The notes below the pieces were generated by a model that worked only from the letters and a program-made list of their open reading frames with translations, was not told the origin of the DNA and made no database searches. 42,675 nucleotides of DNA from Stutzerimonas stutzeri (GTDB lineage Bacteria > Pseudomonadota > Gammaproteobacteria > Pseudomonadales > Pseudomonadaceae): assembly GCF_024448955.1 (NCBI RefSeq), contig NZ_JAMOIH010000024.1:1-42675 (forward strand), in the 5' to 3' direction. The position numbers were made by a program, and so were the translations under genes. Shown here piece by piece: positions 23,093 through 33,350 of this stretch (position 1 is its first letter; every line of letters starts with the position of its first letter).

Positions 23093-25852
23093 ATGGCAGT
23101 CAAATATCCCGCTTTTCGTAAAAAATTCCCCCTACTGGTTACTGGCGGTCTGCTCGCATTGCAACCTGTAGCGACTCCACTTGTTATCGCAGCCGAACAG
23201 TTTGCCTGTCAGCCTGGCCCCAACGGGGGCTGGAGTTGCGCATCCGACACCGCCAGCTCCAACCTCCCACCACGCCCCGTACATCGTGGCAGCGCGGCCA
23301 GCGACACGAGCACCGCCCAGCCTCGCACCGACAAGGCCGAGCGCCAGGCAGCCACCACCAAACTGGTCACCGAAAGCAAGGGCCGCGCGCTCGCCTCGCG
23401 CAGCGCCGATTACAGCCACCTGGACTGGGTACCTCGTGATCAGCTGACCGATGCCCAGCTGGCGGAAACAGGCCCCTACTGCGCCGGCACCTATGTTGAG
23501 CCGAGCCGCCCCGGCCGGTTCGACGACACGCCAATGAGCGAGGCGCCGACCTATGTTTCTGCGAAAGCCACGCGCTACGAGCAGCAACAGGAAATCGCGA
23601 CGCTGGCCGGTGATGTGGTATTGCGTCAGGGCAGCATCCAGGCCGAAGCCGATGAAGCCAGTCTCTATCAGCTGGAAAACCGCGGCGAGCTGAAAGGCAA
23701 TGTTCGCCTGCGGGATCAGGGTGCCCTGATGGTCGGTGATCGTGCCGAGATATTCCTCGACACCGGCGAAGCCCAGGTCGAAAATGCTGAATACGTGGTC
23801 CATGAAGGCAGGATCCGCGGCAGCGCGCTGTACGCCAAACGTACAGACGATGCCATTATCCGCCTCAAGGACGGGACGTACACCAGTTGCGAACCAGGCG
23901 AAAACAGCTGGCACCTGAGGGGCAATAACGTCACGTTGAACCCCGCCACCGGCTTCGGCTCGGCGACCAACGTGACGCTGCGGGTCAAGGACATTCCGGT
24001 GTTCTACACGCCCTATATCCATTTCCCGATCGATGACCGTCGCCAGTCCGGCTTTCTTGCGCCAAGCATCAGCTCCTCGAGCGATAGCGGGCTTACGCTG
24101 GTCACGCCGTACTATTTCAATCTGGCGCCGAACTTCGACGCCACGCTCTACCCGAACTACATGTCCGATCGCGGTCTGTTGATGGAAGGCGAGTTTCGCT
24201 ACCTGACCCGCAGCAGCGAAGGTCAGTTCGGCGCAGCCTATCTGGACGACAGCAACGATGATCGTGAGCTGCAATCCGAATACGAAGACCAGCGCTGGAT
24301 GTACAGCTGGCAGCACCGGACCGGTTTGGACTCACGCCTGCTGGCTGAAGTCGACTATACGGACATCAGCGATCCTTATTACTTCCAGGATCTGGATACC
24401 CAATTAGGCATCAGCCAGCCGGATCATCTCGATCAGCGCGGCACTCTGACCTGGCGCGGCGACAGCTATACCGCGCGGTTGAACGTGCATGCTTACGAAC
24501 GCGCTACCGTCGTTGATATCACGCCGTACGAGCGGCTACCGCAGCTGACGCTCAATGGCACCCTGCCGTTCCAGCCGGGCGGTCTGCGTTTTGCCTATAA
24601 CACTGAGTTCGTCAGCTTCCAGCGGAGTCTGCGTGACGGATTCTTTCAGAACGAAGACGGTATCGACGAGCGCTGGTATGACGATCGCCTGAGCGGTCTT
24701 ACTCGCGCCGAAGGCGAGCGTCTGCACCTGGAGCCAGGTGTCAGCCTGCCGCTCAATTGGAGCTGGGGCTTCATCAAACCCTCATTAAAGTACGCATACA
24801 CAAAGTATGACCTGACGCTGGACAATACCGGGCGCGGCCAGGTGAGCGACTTCAACGACTCACCGGATCGCAGCGTGCCGATCTTCAGCGTCGATAGCGG
24901 TCTTTATTTCGATCGCGACACTCAATGGTTTGGCAAGGATTACCGTCAGAGCCTTGAACCCCGAGCGTTCTATCTCTACGTACCAGAAGAAGATCAGGAC
25001 GGCATTCCAATATTCGATACCGGCGAGAGCACCTTCAGTTATTCGTCGCTGTGGCGCGAAAACCGCTTCTCCGGCAAGGATCGTATCGGCGACGCTAATC
25101 AGATATCCCTCGGCGTGACCAATCGCTGGATCGAGCCGAACGGGCTGGAGCGGCAGCGCTTTAGTATCGGCCAAGCTTTCTACTTCCGTGATCGCGAAGT
25201 GCAGCTACCTGGAATGACAGCTGCGGATCGCCCTGACACCCAGTCAGATGTATCTCCCTATGCACTGGAATACATGTACCGCTACAACCGCGATTGGCGC
25301 TTCACCTCCACCTTCAACTGGGACCCGGACGCAAGCCGGACGCGCTCCGGCAGCGCCATGTTTCACTACCAACCAGCGGACAATCCGCGAAAAATCGTCA
25401 ATATCGGGTACCGCTATCGCAACGATACCATCCGCTTCGATCAGGCGACCGGTCAGTGGTCCTATGGCGGCGATTACGGCGCGCCGGGCTCGCCCGAATA
25501 CATCAAGGACTACTACAAGATCAACCAGCACGACTTCTCCACTATCTGGCCAGTCGCGCCGCAGTGGAGTGTGATCGCGCGCTGGCAGCACGACTACAGC
25601 CGCAACCGTACGCTGGAAGCTTTCGGAGGCTTCGAGTACGACAGCTGCTGCTGGAAGCTGCGCCTGATCAACCGTTACTGGATCGATTACGACGAAACCA
25701 GTCTCAACCCATCGCAGAACGACGAGCCAGACAATGGCATCTTCCTGCAAATCGTCCTCAAGGGACTCGGCGGCGTGTTCGGCAGCGCCACCGAGACATT
25801 CCTCGACGAAGGCATACAAGGCTACCGTGAACGTGAAGATCAAGCTTTCTGA
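23093..25852 (+). CDS. lptD: LPS-assembly protein LptD
   Basis: Outer-membrane beta-barrel that, with LptE, inserts lipopolysaccharide into the outer leaflet. The ATG at 23093 gives 919 aa with a signal peptide (residues about 1-33), as in P. aeruginosa LptD; an ATG at 22967 would add 42 implausible residues. After the signal peptide come an N-terminal Cys-containing stretch ([13 protein letters not shown]), an OstA/LptA-like beta-jellyroll near 155-290, and a large barrel. The conserved cysteine pair in DSCCWKLR fits the interdomain disulfides. It overlaps surA by 26 bases. Confidence 0.95.
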   Translation: MAVKYPAFRKKFPLLVTGGLLALQPVATPLVIAAEQFACQPGPNGGWSCASDTASSNLPPRPVHRGSAASDTSTAQPRTDKAERQAATTKLVTESKGRALASRSADYSHLDWVPRDQLTDAQLAETGPYCAGTYVEPSRPGRFDDTPMSEAPTYVSAKATRYEQQQEIATLAGDVVLRQGSIQAEADEASLYQLENRGELKGNVRLRDQGALMVGDRAEIFLDTGEAQVENAEYVVHEGRIRGSALYAKRTDDAIIRLKDGTYTSCEPGENSWHLRGNNVTLNPATGFGSATNVTLRVKDIPVFYTPYIHFPIDDRRQSGFLAPSISSSSDSGLTLVTPYYFNLAPNFDATLYPNYMSDRGLLMEGEFRYLTRSSEGQFGAAYLDDSNDDRELQSEYEDQRWMYSWQHRTGLDSRLLAEVDYTDISDPYYFQDLDTQLGISQPDHLDQRGTLTWRGDSYTARLNVHAYERATVVDITPYERLPQLTLNGTLPFQPGGLRFAYNTEFVSFQRSLRDGFFQNEDGIDERWYDDRLSGLTRAEGERLHLEPGVSLPLNWSWGFIKPSLKYAYTKYDLTLDNTGRGQVSDFNDSPDRSVPIFSVDSGLYFDRDTQWFGKDYRQSLEPRAFYLYVPEEDQDGIPIFDTGESTFSYSSLWRENRFSGKDRIGDANQISLGVTNRWIEPNGLERQRFSIGQAFYFRDREVQLPGMTAADRPDTQSDVSPYALEYMYRYNRDWRFTSTFNWDPDASRTRSGSAMFHYQPADNPRKIVNIGYRYRNDTIRFDQATGQWSYGGDYGAPGSPEYIKDYYKINQHDFSTIWPVAPQWSVIARWQHDYSRNRTLEAFGGFEYDSCCWKLRLINRYWIDYDETSLNPSQNDEPDNGIFLQIVLKGLGGVFGSATETFLDEGIQGYREREDQAF

Positions 25853-27140
25853 TTACCTGCGCCCGCTGGTGGCGGGCACCCTCCTACTGGGATGCGCGAC
25901 TATCGCCACGACTGCCTCAGCCGAGGTGCGCCCGCTCGACCGTATCGTGGCCATCGTTGACAACGACGTGATCATGCAGAGCCAGTTGGACCAGCGTCTC
26001 CGCGAAGTCGAGCAGACCATCGAGAAGCGCGGCGCCGAAATGCCACCGCAGGACGTCATGCAGCAACAGGTGCTGGAACGCCTGATCACTGAAAATCTCC
26101 AGCTGCAGATTGGCGATCGTTCGGGCATCCGCATCTCCGATGAAGAACTCAACCAGGCCATGGGGACCATTGCCCAGCGCAACAGCATGACCCTGGACCA
26201 GTTCCGCGCGGCTCTGGAGCGAGACGGTTTGAGCCTGGAAACCGCTCGCGAGCAGATTCGCCGCGAGATGGTCATCAGTCGAGTGCGCCAGCGTCGTATC
26301 GCCGAACGCATTCAGATTTCCAATCAGGAAGTCGAAAACTTCCTGGCCTCCGATCTCGGGAAACTGCAGCTTTCCGAAGAGTACCGGCTGGCCAACATCC
26401 TGATTCCGGTTCCCGAGTCGGCTGATTCGGCCACGATCCAGGCGGCCGAAGAAATGGCGATGGACACCTATCAACAACTCCAGCAGGGCGCAGATTTCGC
26501 CAGGCTGGCGGTGTCGCGCTCAGCCAGTGAAAACGCGCTGGAAGGCGGCGACATGGGGTGGCGTAAAGCCGCTCAGCTGCCGCCACCGTTCGACACTGAA
26601 GTCAGCACGATGGAGGTCGGTGACTTCACCCAGCCGGTGCGTACCCCGCCGGGCTTCATCATGCTCAAGGTGCTCGACAAGCGCGGCGGAGATACTCAGG
26701 TTCGCGACGAGATTCATGTCCGCCATATCCTGATCAAGCCCAGCCAGATCCGTAGCGAAGAAGAAAGCCGACGTCTCGTCGAGCGCCTGCGCGAGCGTAT
26801 TCTCGCGGGCGAGAGTTTCTCTGAACTGGCGAAGAATTTTTCCGAAGACCCGGGCTCCGCGCTCAACGGAGGCGACCTGAACTGGATCGACCCGAGTTCG
26901 CTGGTACCGGAATTCCGCGAAGTGATGGCCAACACCCCGAGCGGCCAGCTGTCCGAAGCCTTCAAGACCCCGTACGGCTGGCACATCCTGGAAGTCCTTG
27001 GGCGCCGTGCGACGGACGCCAGCGAAGAGTTTCGCGAGCAACAGGCGCTCAACTTGCTGCGCAACCGTAAATATGAAGAAGAGCTGCAAGCCTGGCTGCG
27101 TCAGATACGCGATGAAGCCTATGTGGAAATCAAGCTCTAG
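25827..27140 (+). CDS. surA: Periplasmic chaperone and peptidyl-prolyl isomerase SurA
   Basis: Escorts unfolded outer-membrane proteins, LptD among them, to the BAM complex. I chose a GTG start at 25827, inside the end of lptD, because AAGG lies at the right spacing and the product then begins with a proper signal peptide (cleavage near TASA-EV). This gives 437 aa. The N-terminal SurA domain precedes two parvulin domains, beginning near [11 protein letters not shown] and [10 protein letters not shown]. Starting at the in-frame ATG 25734 would give an unlikely leader. A tandem GCTGGAA repeat begins right after the stop. Confidence 0.94.
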   Translation: MNVKIKLSDYLRPLVAGTLLLGCATIATTASAEVRPLDRIVAIVDNDVIMQSQLDQRLREVEQTIEKRGAEMPPQDVMQQQVLERLITENLQLQIGDRSGIRISDEELNQAMGTIAQRNSMTLDQFRAALERDGLSLETAREQIRREMVISRVRQRRIAERIQISNQEVENFLASDLGKLQLSEEYRLANILIPVPESADSATIQAAEEMAMDTYQQLQQGADFARLAVSRSASENALEGGDMGWRKAAQLPPPFDTEVSTMEVGDFTQPVRTPPGFIMLKVLDKRGGDTQVRDEIHVRHILIKPSQIRSEEESRRLVERLRERILAGESFSELAKNFSEDPGSALNGGDLNWIDPSSLVPEFREVMANTPSGQLSEAFKTPYGWHILEVLGRRATDASEEFREQQALNLLRNRKYEEELQAWLRQIRDEAYVEIKL

Positions 27141-27170
27141 GCTGGAAGCTGGAAGCTGGAAGCTGGAAGC
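27141..27170 (+). repeat. Tandem heptamer repeat, four GCTGGAA units
   Basis: Four perfect GCTGGAA units plus GC directly follow the surA stop. Related units and their reverse complements recur at several other gene ends in this window. Confidence 0.9.
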
Positions 27171-27443
27171 AAATTAGCGTGGTGATTGGCAGCTTGCCGC
27201 ATCTAGCTTGAAGCTTGCCGCTACTCTCGATGTGCAAAGTGGATCATGCGATCCACCAAAAACCGTAGGGCGGGTGTAACCCGCCAAGGTACGACGCCAG
27301 CTCCGCTCGACAAGGCTGCATCCGCCCCATGTCAGCGAGATCTTTTCGCTCGGCCTCAGCGTCTTTGTTAGCCCGCGGCTCCTGAGTTGTCGCTTGCAGC
27401 TTGTAGCTGCCCTTCGCTTGTCGCTCTACCCGCTGGAGGCCCT
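27141..27443. repeat. Repeat-rich spacer between surA and pdxA (303 bases)
   Basis: No gene is credible here. The spacer holds the GCTGGAA tandem array, a perfect inverted repeat GTGGATC-ATGC-GATCCAC (27239-27256), another perfect repeat GGCGGGT-GTA-ACCCGCC (27269-27285), and several GCTTG/AGCTTG fragments. The second palindrome sits in a GTAGGGCGGGT context, of the REP-like type scattered through pseudomonad genomes. None has a T-run that would make a standard terminator. Confidence 0.7.
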
Positions 27444-28427
27444 ATGTCCCTTCCCTTCGCCCTGACACCCGGAGAGCCGGCCGGCATCGGTCCAGATCTT
27501 TGCCTGCTGCTGGCTCGCGAAGCCCAACCCCGGGCGCTAGTTGCCATCGCCAGCCGTGCGCTGCTGGCCGAACGCGCCGAACAGTTGGGACTAGCCATCG
27601 ACCTTCTCGATGTTGGTCCAGGCGCTTGGCCAGCCGTACCGGCACCGCCCAACAGTCTATATGTCTGGGATACGCCGCTTCCGGCGCCGGTAGCTGCGGG
27701 TCAGCTGAACCCGCACAACGGCCACTACGTACTGGAGACACTGACGCGGGCTGGTCAGGGCTGCATCGATGGCGCCTTCGCCGGCATGATCACCGCGCCG
27801 GTGCACAAGGGTGTGATCAACGAAGCGGGCATTCCTTTCTCCGGTCACACCGAATTCCTCGCCAAACTGACCGGCGCCGAGCAAGTGGTGATGATGCTGG
27901 CCACTCGCGGCCTGCGTGTGGCGCTGGTCACCACTCATCTGCCGCTCAAAGACGTCGCGGCGGCGATCACCACCGAGCGGCTGGAACGTGTCGCCCGCAT
28001 CCTGCATGCCGATCTGGTCGGCAAATTCGGCATTGCGCAGCCGCGTATTCTGGTCTGCGGGCTCAACCCCCATGCTGGCGAGGGCGGGCATCTGGGCCGC
28101 GAGGAAATCGAAATCATCGAACCGACCCTGCAGCGTCTGCGCAGTGATGGCCTGAATCTGATCGGCCCGCTACCGGCCGACACCCTGTTCACACCGAAGC
28201 ACCTCGACACCTGCGACGCGGTGCTGGCGATGTATCACGACCAGGGTTTGCCAGTACTCAAATACAAAGGCTTCGGCGCGGCCGTCAACGTGACCTTGGG
28301 CCTACCGATCGTACGTACGTCGGTCGACCATGGCACCGCACTGGACCTCGCCGGCACAGGGCTAATCGATACCGGTAGCCTGCAGGTAGCGCTGGAAACG
28401 GCGTATCAGATGGCCAGCCCAAGCTGA
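27444..28427 (+). CDS. pdxA: 4-hydroxythreonine-4-phosphate dehydrogenase
   Basis: NAD-dependent oxidation and decarboxylation in pyridoxal-phosphate synthesis. The 327-aa protein begins [15 protein letters not shown], the family's N-terminal signature. Metal-binding histidines are in [11 protein letters not shown] and [14 protein letters not shown], and the C-terminus has [16 protein letters not shown]. The ATG at 27444 follows GGAGG; the in-frame ATG at 27387 would add 19 non-homologous residues. The surA-pdxA-rsmA order is the common proteobacterial one. Confidence 0.96.
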   Translation: MSLPFALTPGEPAGIGPDLCLLLAREAQPRALVAIASRALLAERAEQLGLAIDLLDVGPGAWPAVPAPPNSLYVWDTPLPAPVAAGQLNPHNGHYVLETLTRAGQGCIDGAFAGMITAPVHKGVINEAGIPFSGHTEFLAKLTGAEQVVMMLATRGLRVALVTTHLPLKDVAAAITTERLERVARILHADLVGKFGIAQPRILVCGLNPHAGEGGHLGREEIEIIEPTLQRLRSDGLNLIGPLPADTLFTPKHLDTCDAVLAMYHDQGLPVLKYKGFGAAVNVTLGLPIVRTSVDHGTALDLAGTGLIDTGSLQVALETAYQMASPS

Positions 28428-28723
28428 GCTGGAAGCTGAACCCGGATAGCGTAGCGATTGGCTTTACTGCCGCTGCTTCTCGGTAAGTAGGATGTATCTC
28501 TTTTTACCGTCGCGAATCATAGGACGAGTTACAGCCGGCTAACTGTCCGATGCCGAACTCCGTTCGGCGGTTGCACCCGTCCTACGTCAACACGGCCGTC
28601 TCGTTCCGCCTTCCAGCCTCCAGCGCCGTTATCGTCTTTCCCTTCTTACAGCCTGCTAAAATGCGCGCCTTATCCGCTTCCAGCTTCAAGCTTCTGGCTT
28701 CAAGCTGCTCCCTGGAGCTTTCG
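28428..28723. repeat. Degenerate repeat element between pdxA and rsmA
   Basis: No gene is credible here. It begins with a GCTGGAAGCTGAA fragment, then a TAGCG(T)-GATTGGC block that resembles the sequence after surA. TAGGACG (from 28520) and CGTCCTA (ending about 28584) are complementary and enclose a perfect repeat GCCGAAC-TCC-GTTCGGC (28552-28568). The spacer ends with GCTTCCAGCTTCAAGCTTCTGG, reverse-orientation heptamer units. It looks like a stack of REP-like elements. Confidence 0.6.
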
Positions 28724-29518
28724 ATGTCCGACTACCAACACCGCGCGCGCAAGCGTTTCGGCCAGAATTTCCTCCACGACGCTGGCGTGATCCATCGCAT
28801 CCTGCGCGCCATCCATGCCAAGCCGGGCGAGCGAATCGTCGAGATCGGGCCGGGTCAGGGCGCCCTGACCGAAGGCCTGCTCGACAGCGGTGCGCAGCTG
28901 GATGTGGTTGAACTCGATCTGGACCTGATTCCAATCCTTCAGCAAAAATTCGCCGATCGAGACAACTTCGCGCTCAACCAGGGTGACGCACTGAAGTTCG
29001 ACTTCGCCCAATTGAGTCAAGAGCCCGGCAGCCTGCGCATCGTCGGCAACCTGCCGTACAACATTTCCACACCGCTGATCTTTCACCTGCTCGACCATGC
29101 CGGGCTGATCCGCGACATGCATTTCATGTTGCAGAAGGAAGTGGTCGAGCGACTCGCTGCGCAGCCAGGCGGTGGAGACTGGGGGCGTCTGTCGATCATG
29201 GTGCAATATCACTGCCGTGTAGAGCATCTGTTCAATGTGGGGCCTGGCGCCTTCAATCCGGCACCCAAGGTCGAATCGGCCATCGTGCGTCTAGTCCCGC
29301 ACGAGGTGCTGCCGCATCCGGCGCGCGACCATCGCCAGTTGGAAATCGTGGTCCGTCAGGCTTTCAATCAGCGCCGCAAGACGCTGCGCAATACACTCAA
29401 AGGGCTGCTCGACGCGGATGCCATCGCCGCGGCCGATGTCGACGGCAGCCTGCGTCCGGAACAGCTGGATCTGGCCGCGTTCGTCAGATTGTCAGATCAA
29501 CTTGCCGCCCGCGACTGA
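28724..29518 (+). CDS. rsmA: 16S rRNA dimethyladenosine transferase
   Basis: Dimethylates the two adjacent adenosines in the 3'-terminal hairpin of 16S rRNA (KsgA). The 264-aa protein has the SAM-binding motif [13 protein letters not shown] (38-50) and the catalytic NLPY motif (109-112). ATG 28724 follows GGAG; the longer frame from 28550 begins in the repeat region and is not credible. It is followed by apaG and apaH as in E. coli. Confidence 0.96.
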   Translation: MSDYQHRARKRFGQNFLHDAGVIHRILRAIHAKPGERIVEIGPGQGALTEGLLDSGAQLDVVELDLDLIPILQQKFADRDNFALNQGDALKFDFAQLSQEPGSLRIVGNLPYNISTPLIFHLLDHAGLIRDMHFMLQKEVVERLAAQPGGGDWGRLSIMVQYHCRVEHLFNVGPGAFNPAPKVESAIVRLVPHEVLPHPARDHRQLEIVVRQAFNQRRKTLRNTLKGLLDADAIAAADVDGSLRPEQLDLAAFVRLSDQLAARD

Positions 29519-29545
29519 AGGCAAAGCCCACCCGCAGGAGTCCCC

Positions 29546-29929
29546 ATGTCCGAAGACCCCCGCTACTGGTTCAACGTCAGTGTCAGCCCGACATACCTGG
29601 CCGACCAGTCGCAGCCGGAACAAAACCGTTATGCCTTTGCCTACAGGGTAACGATCGAAAACAAAGGCCAGCTGACCGCACAACTGCTGTCTCGCCACTG
29701 GATCATCACCGACGGCGACGGACAGGTGCAGGAAGTACGCGGCGCCGGCGTGGTCGGCGAACAGCCGGTGATCGCACCGGGCCAACGTCACGTCTACACC
29801 AGCGGTACGCTGATGACCTCCCGCGTCGGCACGATGCAGGGCAGCTATCAGATGCTGGCCGAAGATGGACACCGCTTCGAAGCCGCGATTGCGCCTTTCC
29901 GGCTGGCCGTACCCGGAGCTCTGCATTGA
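29546..29929 (+). CDS. apaG: ApaG (DUF525) protein
   Basis: A 127-aa fibronectin type III-like protein, conserved next to apaH. Its biochemical role is not firmly established. Family blocks [20 protein letters not shown] and [14 protein letters not shown] are present. GGAG lies before the ATG. Its stop overlaps the TTG start of apaH. Confidence 0.94.
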   Translation: MSEDPRYWFNVSVSPTYLADQSQPEQNRYAFAYRVTIENKGQLTAQLLSRHWIITDGDGQVQEVRGAGVVGEQPVIAPGQRHVYTSGTLMTSRVGTMQGSYQMLAEDGHRFEAAIAPFRLAVPGALH

Positions 29930-30747
29930 CTACCTATGCTGTCGGCGACCTGCAAGGTTGCCTCGAACCTCTTCGATGCCTGCTGCAGCGGGTCGATTTC
30001 AGCCCCTCACGCGATCGCCTGTGGCTCGCCGGAGATTTGGTCAACCGAGGCCCACAGTCGCTCGAGGCGCTGCGTTTCGTGCGTGACTTGGGCACCTCGG
30101 GCGTTACGGTGCTGGGCAATCACGATCTGCATCTGGTAGCCGTTGCGCACAATATCGAGCGGCTAAAAAGATCCGACACGCTCAAACCCATCCTCGACGC
30201 ACCTGATCGAGCGGACCTGATCGACTGGCTGCGCCAGCAGAAATTGATCCATCACGACGCCGAACGAGAGACAACCATGGTCCACGCCGGCATTCCACCC
30301 CAATGGACGCTGGCTAAGGCACTCCGGCGCGCCGCAGAAGTCGAGCAGGCATTGCGCGACGACGCCTTGCTGCCGCCCTTTCTCGACGGCATGTATGGCA
30401 ACCAGCCGGCCAAGTGGAACAAAGAGCTGCAGGGCGTGCCGCGGCTGCGCCTGATCACTAACTATTTCACCCGCATGCGGTTCTGCAAGGCCGACGGCAC
30501 GCTGGAGTTGCAGGCCAAGGACGGGTTGGATTCGGCGCCGCCGGGCTTCGAGCCCTGGTTCAGCCACCCCAACCGCAAGACCCGAGGATGCAAGATTATC
30601 TTCGGCCATTGGGCGGCACTGGAAGGCCATTGCGACGAGCCCAACGTCTATGCCTTGGATACCGGCTGCGTATGGGGCAACACCATGACCCTGATGAACG
30701 TCGACAGCAACGAACTGCACCACTGTGACTGCGAGGCAAAACCATGA
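29926..30747 (+). CDS. apaH: Symmetrical Ap4A hydrolase
   Basis: Splits diadenosine tetraphosphate into two ADP, and can remove Np4 caps from RNA. The 273-aa metallophosphatase has GDLQGC (7-12), GDLVNRG and GNHDLH motifs. The start is TTG, overlapping the apaG stop as TTGA, with GGAG seven bases upstream, so expression depends on coupling to apaG. It overlaps glpE by four bases (ATGA). Confidence 0.94.
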   Translation: MTTYAVGDLQGCLEPLRCLLQRVDFSPSRDRLWLAGDLVNRGPQSLEALRFVRDLGTSGVTVLGNHDLHLVAVAHNIERLKRSDTLKPILDAPDRADLIDWLRQQKLIHHDAERETTMVHAGIPPQWTLAKALRRAAEVEQALRDDALLPPFLDGMYGNQPAKWNKELQGVPRLRLITNYFTRMRFCKADGTLELQAKDGLDSAPPGFEPWFSHPNRKTRGCKIIFGHWAALEGHCDEPNVYALDTGCVWGNTMTLMNVDSNELHHCDCEAKP

Positions 30748-31073
30748 CCGACTTCAAACGCATCTCCCCAGAGCAGGCCCAGGCGCTGCGCAGCGAAGGC
30801 GGCGTGATCGTCGATATTCGTGATCCACACAGTTACTCCAACGGCCACATCAGCGGATCGACGCATCTCGACAATCAATCGCTGCCCGATTTCATCGCGG
30901 CGGCGGACTTGGATCATCCGCTCATCGTCACTTGCTACCACGGCCACTCCAGTCAGAGCGCCGCGGCCTACCTCATCAACCAAGGATTTTCCGACGTCTA
31001 CAGCCTCGACGGTGGCTTTGAGCTGTGGCGGCAGACCTTCCCGCAGGACGTCGAACAAGGCGATCCGCTGTAA
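30744..31073 (+). CDS. glpE: Thiosulfate sulfurtransferase GlpE
   Basis: A single-domain rhodanese of 109 aa that moves sulfane sulfur to cyanide or thiols. The active-site loop is CYHGHSS with the catalytic C64, typical of GlpE. The start overlaps apaH (ATGA). In Pseudomonas it ends the lptD-to-apaH run; the E. coli link to glycerol genes is absent here. Confidence 0.94.
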   Translation: MTDFKRISPEQAQALRSEGGVIVDIRDPHSYSNGHISGSTHLDNQSLPDFIAAADLDHPLIVTCYHGHSSQSAAAYLINQGFSDVYSLDGGFELWRQTFPQDVEQGDPL

Positions 31074-31343
31074 AAAAATATCGCCCGTTACGCCGCATAT
31101 TGCGCGGCCTTGCGCTGATCGTCCGACGAAACGCAGCGGTTATTGCCTCTCTCTTCCCTTGAATTTGCTGAATCCGAACTATCCTTCAGTTAAGGCCATC
31201 CAAACAGGTGGAAGCCATCTACCGGCTACCGGGCCTCAGGTTTTAACCATTAGGTGTTCGGGGGAACTCCACAGGTCGATCAGTCGGCCGCACCTGAATG
31301 CCTGATGACAACACCGGCTCCGAGCATCGTCCGAGGTGAAGTC
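31074..31343 (+). promoter_or_regulatory. Spacer upstream of yeaG, likely promoter region
   Basis: There is no credible gene in these 270 bases. TTGAAT (31159-31164) and CTATCCT (31179-31185) are 15 bases apart; the latter resembles an extended RpoS-type -10. This would suit the stress-linked yeaG cluster but remains a weak visual match. No sigma-54 site was seen. Confidence 0.25.
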
Positions 31344-33266
31344 ATGAGCATTTTCAGCCATTTCCAGCAACGATTCGAAGCAACCCGCCAGGAAGAGTAT
31401 TCGCTTCAGGAGTACCTCGATCTGTGCAAGGAAGACCGGGGTACCTACGCCACTGCAGCCGAGCGTCTATTGATGGCAATCGGTGAACCCGAGCTGATCG
31501 ACACCTCGACCGACTCACGCCTTTCCCGAATCTTTTCCAACAAGGTGATCCGCCGCTACCCCGCCTTCGAAGACTTTCATGGCATGGAAGACTGCATCGA
31601 TCAAATCGTCTCCTATTTCCGCCATGCCGCGCAGGGACTCGAAGAGAAGAAGCAGATTCTTTATCTGCTCGGTCCGGTTGGCGGCGGCAAGTCATCGCTC
31701 GCTGAAAAGCTCAAGCAGTTGATGGAAAAGGTGCCCTTTTACGCCATCAAGGGCTCGCCGGTTTTCGAGTCGCCGCTGGGCTTGTTCAACCCGGCCGAGG
31801 ATGCGCAGATCCTCGAAGAAGACTATGGCATCCCACGCCGCTATCTGAACTCGATCATGTCACCCTGGGCCACCAAGCGTTTGCAGGAATTTGGCGGCGA
31901 CATCAGTCAGTTCCGCGTGGTCAAGCTCTATCCCTCGATCCTCAATCAGATCGCCGTTGCCAAGACCGAACCGGGCGATGAGAACAACCAGGACATTTCA
32001 GCTCTGGTCGGTAAAGTCGATATCCGTAAGCTCGAGGAGTTTCCGCAGAACGACGCTGATGCCTATAGCTACTCTGGTGCACTCTGCCGCGCCAACCAAG
32101 GCATGATGGAATTCGTCGAGATGTTCAAGGCGCCGATCAAGGTGCTGCATCCATTGCTGACCGCCACTCAGGAAGGCAACTACAACAGCACCGAAGGCCT
32201 CGGCGCGATTCCCTACAACGGCATTTTGCTGGCCCACTCCAACGAGTCGGAGTGGCACACCTTCCGCAACAACAAGAACAACGAAGCCTTCATCGACCGG
32301 ATCTACATCGTCAAGGTGCCGTACTGCCTGCGGGTCACCGATGAGATCAAGATTTACGACAAACTCCTGTTCAACAGCTCGTTGTCCAAGGCCCACTGCG
32401 CCCCCGATACGCTGAAGATGCTGGCGCAATTTTCCGTGCTGAGCCGCCTGAAGGAGCCGGAAAACTCCAATATCTACTCGAAGATGCGCGTCTACGATGG
32501 CGAGAATCTGAAAGATACCGATCCGAAGGCCAAGTCGATCCAGGAATACCGTGACACCGCCGGCGTTGACGAAGGCATGAATGGCCTGTCGACCCGCTTC
32601 GCCTTCAAGATCCTGTCCAAGGTGTTCAACTTCGATCCGCACGAAATCGCCGCCAACCCGGTGCACCTGCTCTATGTGCTGGAGCAGCAGATCGAGCAAG
32701 AGCAATTCCCGGCCGAGGTGCGCGAGCGTTACCTGCGCTTCATCAAGGAGTACCTCGCTCCGCGTTACGTCGACTTCATTGGCAAGGAAATCCAGACCGC
32801 TTACCTGGAGTCCTACAGCGAGTACGGCCAGAACATCTTCGACCGCTACGTGCTCTACGCGGACTTCTGGATTCAAGATCAGGAATACCGCGACCCGGAA
32901 ACCGGCGAAATCCTCAACCGCATGGCTCTGAACGAGGAGCTGGAGAAGATCGAGAAACCCGCCGGCATCAGTAACCCGAAGGATTTCCGCAACGAGATCG
33001 TCAACTTCGTCCTGCGCGCGCGGGCCAACAACAACGGCAAAAATCCGAGCTGGCTCAGCTACGAGAAGCTGCGCGTGGTGATCGAGAAGAAGATGTTCTC
33101 CAACACCGAGGACCTACTACCTGTCATCAGCTTCAACGCCAAAGCCAGCAAGGAAGATCAGAAGAAGCACAACGACTTCGTCGTGCGCATGGTCGAGCGC
33201 GGCTACACGGAGAAACAGGTTCGCCTGCTTTCGGAATGGTATCTGCGGGTACGGAAATCACAGTAA
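31344..33266 (+). CDS. yeaG: PrkA-type serine protein kinase YeaG
   Basis: A 640-aa member of the PrkA/YeaG family: an AAA+ N-terminal part with Walker A GPVGGGKS (110-117), and a C-terminal kinase-like part. In E. coli YeaG is linked to nitrogen starvation and RpoS-dependent stress survival. ATG 31344 follows GAGG; the in-frame ATG at 31254 would add 30 unconserved residues. It is the first gene of a co-oriented set with yeaH and spoVR, conserved across proteobacteria. Confidence 0.94.
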   Translation: MSIFSHFQQRFEATRQEEYSLQEYLDLCKEDRGTYATAAERLLMAIGEPELIDTSTDSRLSRIFSNKVIRRYPAFEDFHGMEDCIDQIVSYFRHAAQGLEEKKQILYLLGPVGGGKSSLAEKLKQLMEKVPFYAIKGSPVFESPLGLFNPAEDAQILEEDYGIPRRYLNSIMSPWATKRLQEFGGDISQFRVVKLYPSILNQIAVAKTEPGDENNQDISALVGKVDIRKLEEFPQNDADAYSYSGALCRANQGMMEFVEMFKAPIKVLHPLLTATQEGNYNSTEGLGAIPYNGILLAHSNESEWHTFRNNKNNEAFIDRIYIVKVPYCLRVTDEIKIYDKLLFNSSLSKAHCAPDTLKMLAQFSVLSRLKEPENSNIYSKMRVYDGENLKDTDPKAKSIQEYRDTAGVDEGMNGLSTRFAFKILSKVFNFDPHEIAANPVHLLYVLEQQIEQEQFPAEVRERYLRFIKEYLAPRYVDFIGKEIQTAYLESYSEYGQNIFDRYVLYADFWIQDQEYRDPETGEILNRMALNEELEKIEKPAGISNPKDFRNEIVNFVLRARANNNGKNPSWLSYEKLRVVIEKKMFSNTEDLLPVISFNAKASKEDQKKHNDFVVRMVERGYTEKQVRLLSEWYLRVRKSQ

Positions 33267-33276
33267 AGCAGCTGAG

Positions 33277-33319
33277 AGCTTGAAGCTGGAAGCCAAAGCA
33301 GCACTTCCAGCTTCGAGCT
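33277..33319. repeat. 16-bp near-perfect inverted repeat between yeaG and yeaH
   Basis: AGCTTGAAGCTGGAAG (33277-33292) pairs with CTTCCAGCTTCGAGCT (33304-33319) with one wobble, around an 11-base loop. It is made of the same heptamer units found elsewhere. No T-run follows. It may stabilise the yeaG message or lower yeaH expression. Confidence 0.75.
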
Positions 33320-33350
33320 TACGACTTCCAGCTCGACCCGGAGGGCTCGT

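Noticed and set aside
23132..24316. 394-codon minus-strand frame opposite lptD
   Set aside because: lptD is certain; the antisense product has no recognisable domain.
27141..27170. CRISPR-like direct repeat
   Set aside because: Units are seven bases in tandem with no spacers; not a CRISPR array.
31998..32876. 292-codon minus-strand frame opposite yeaG
   Set aside because: Mirrors the third codon position of yeaG; no ribosome site.
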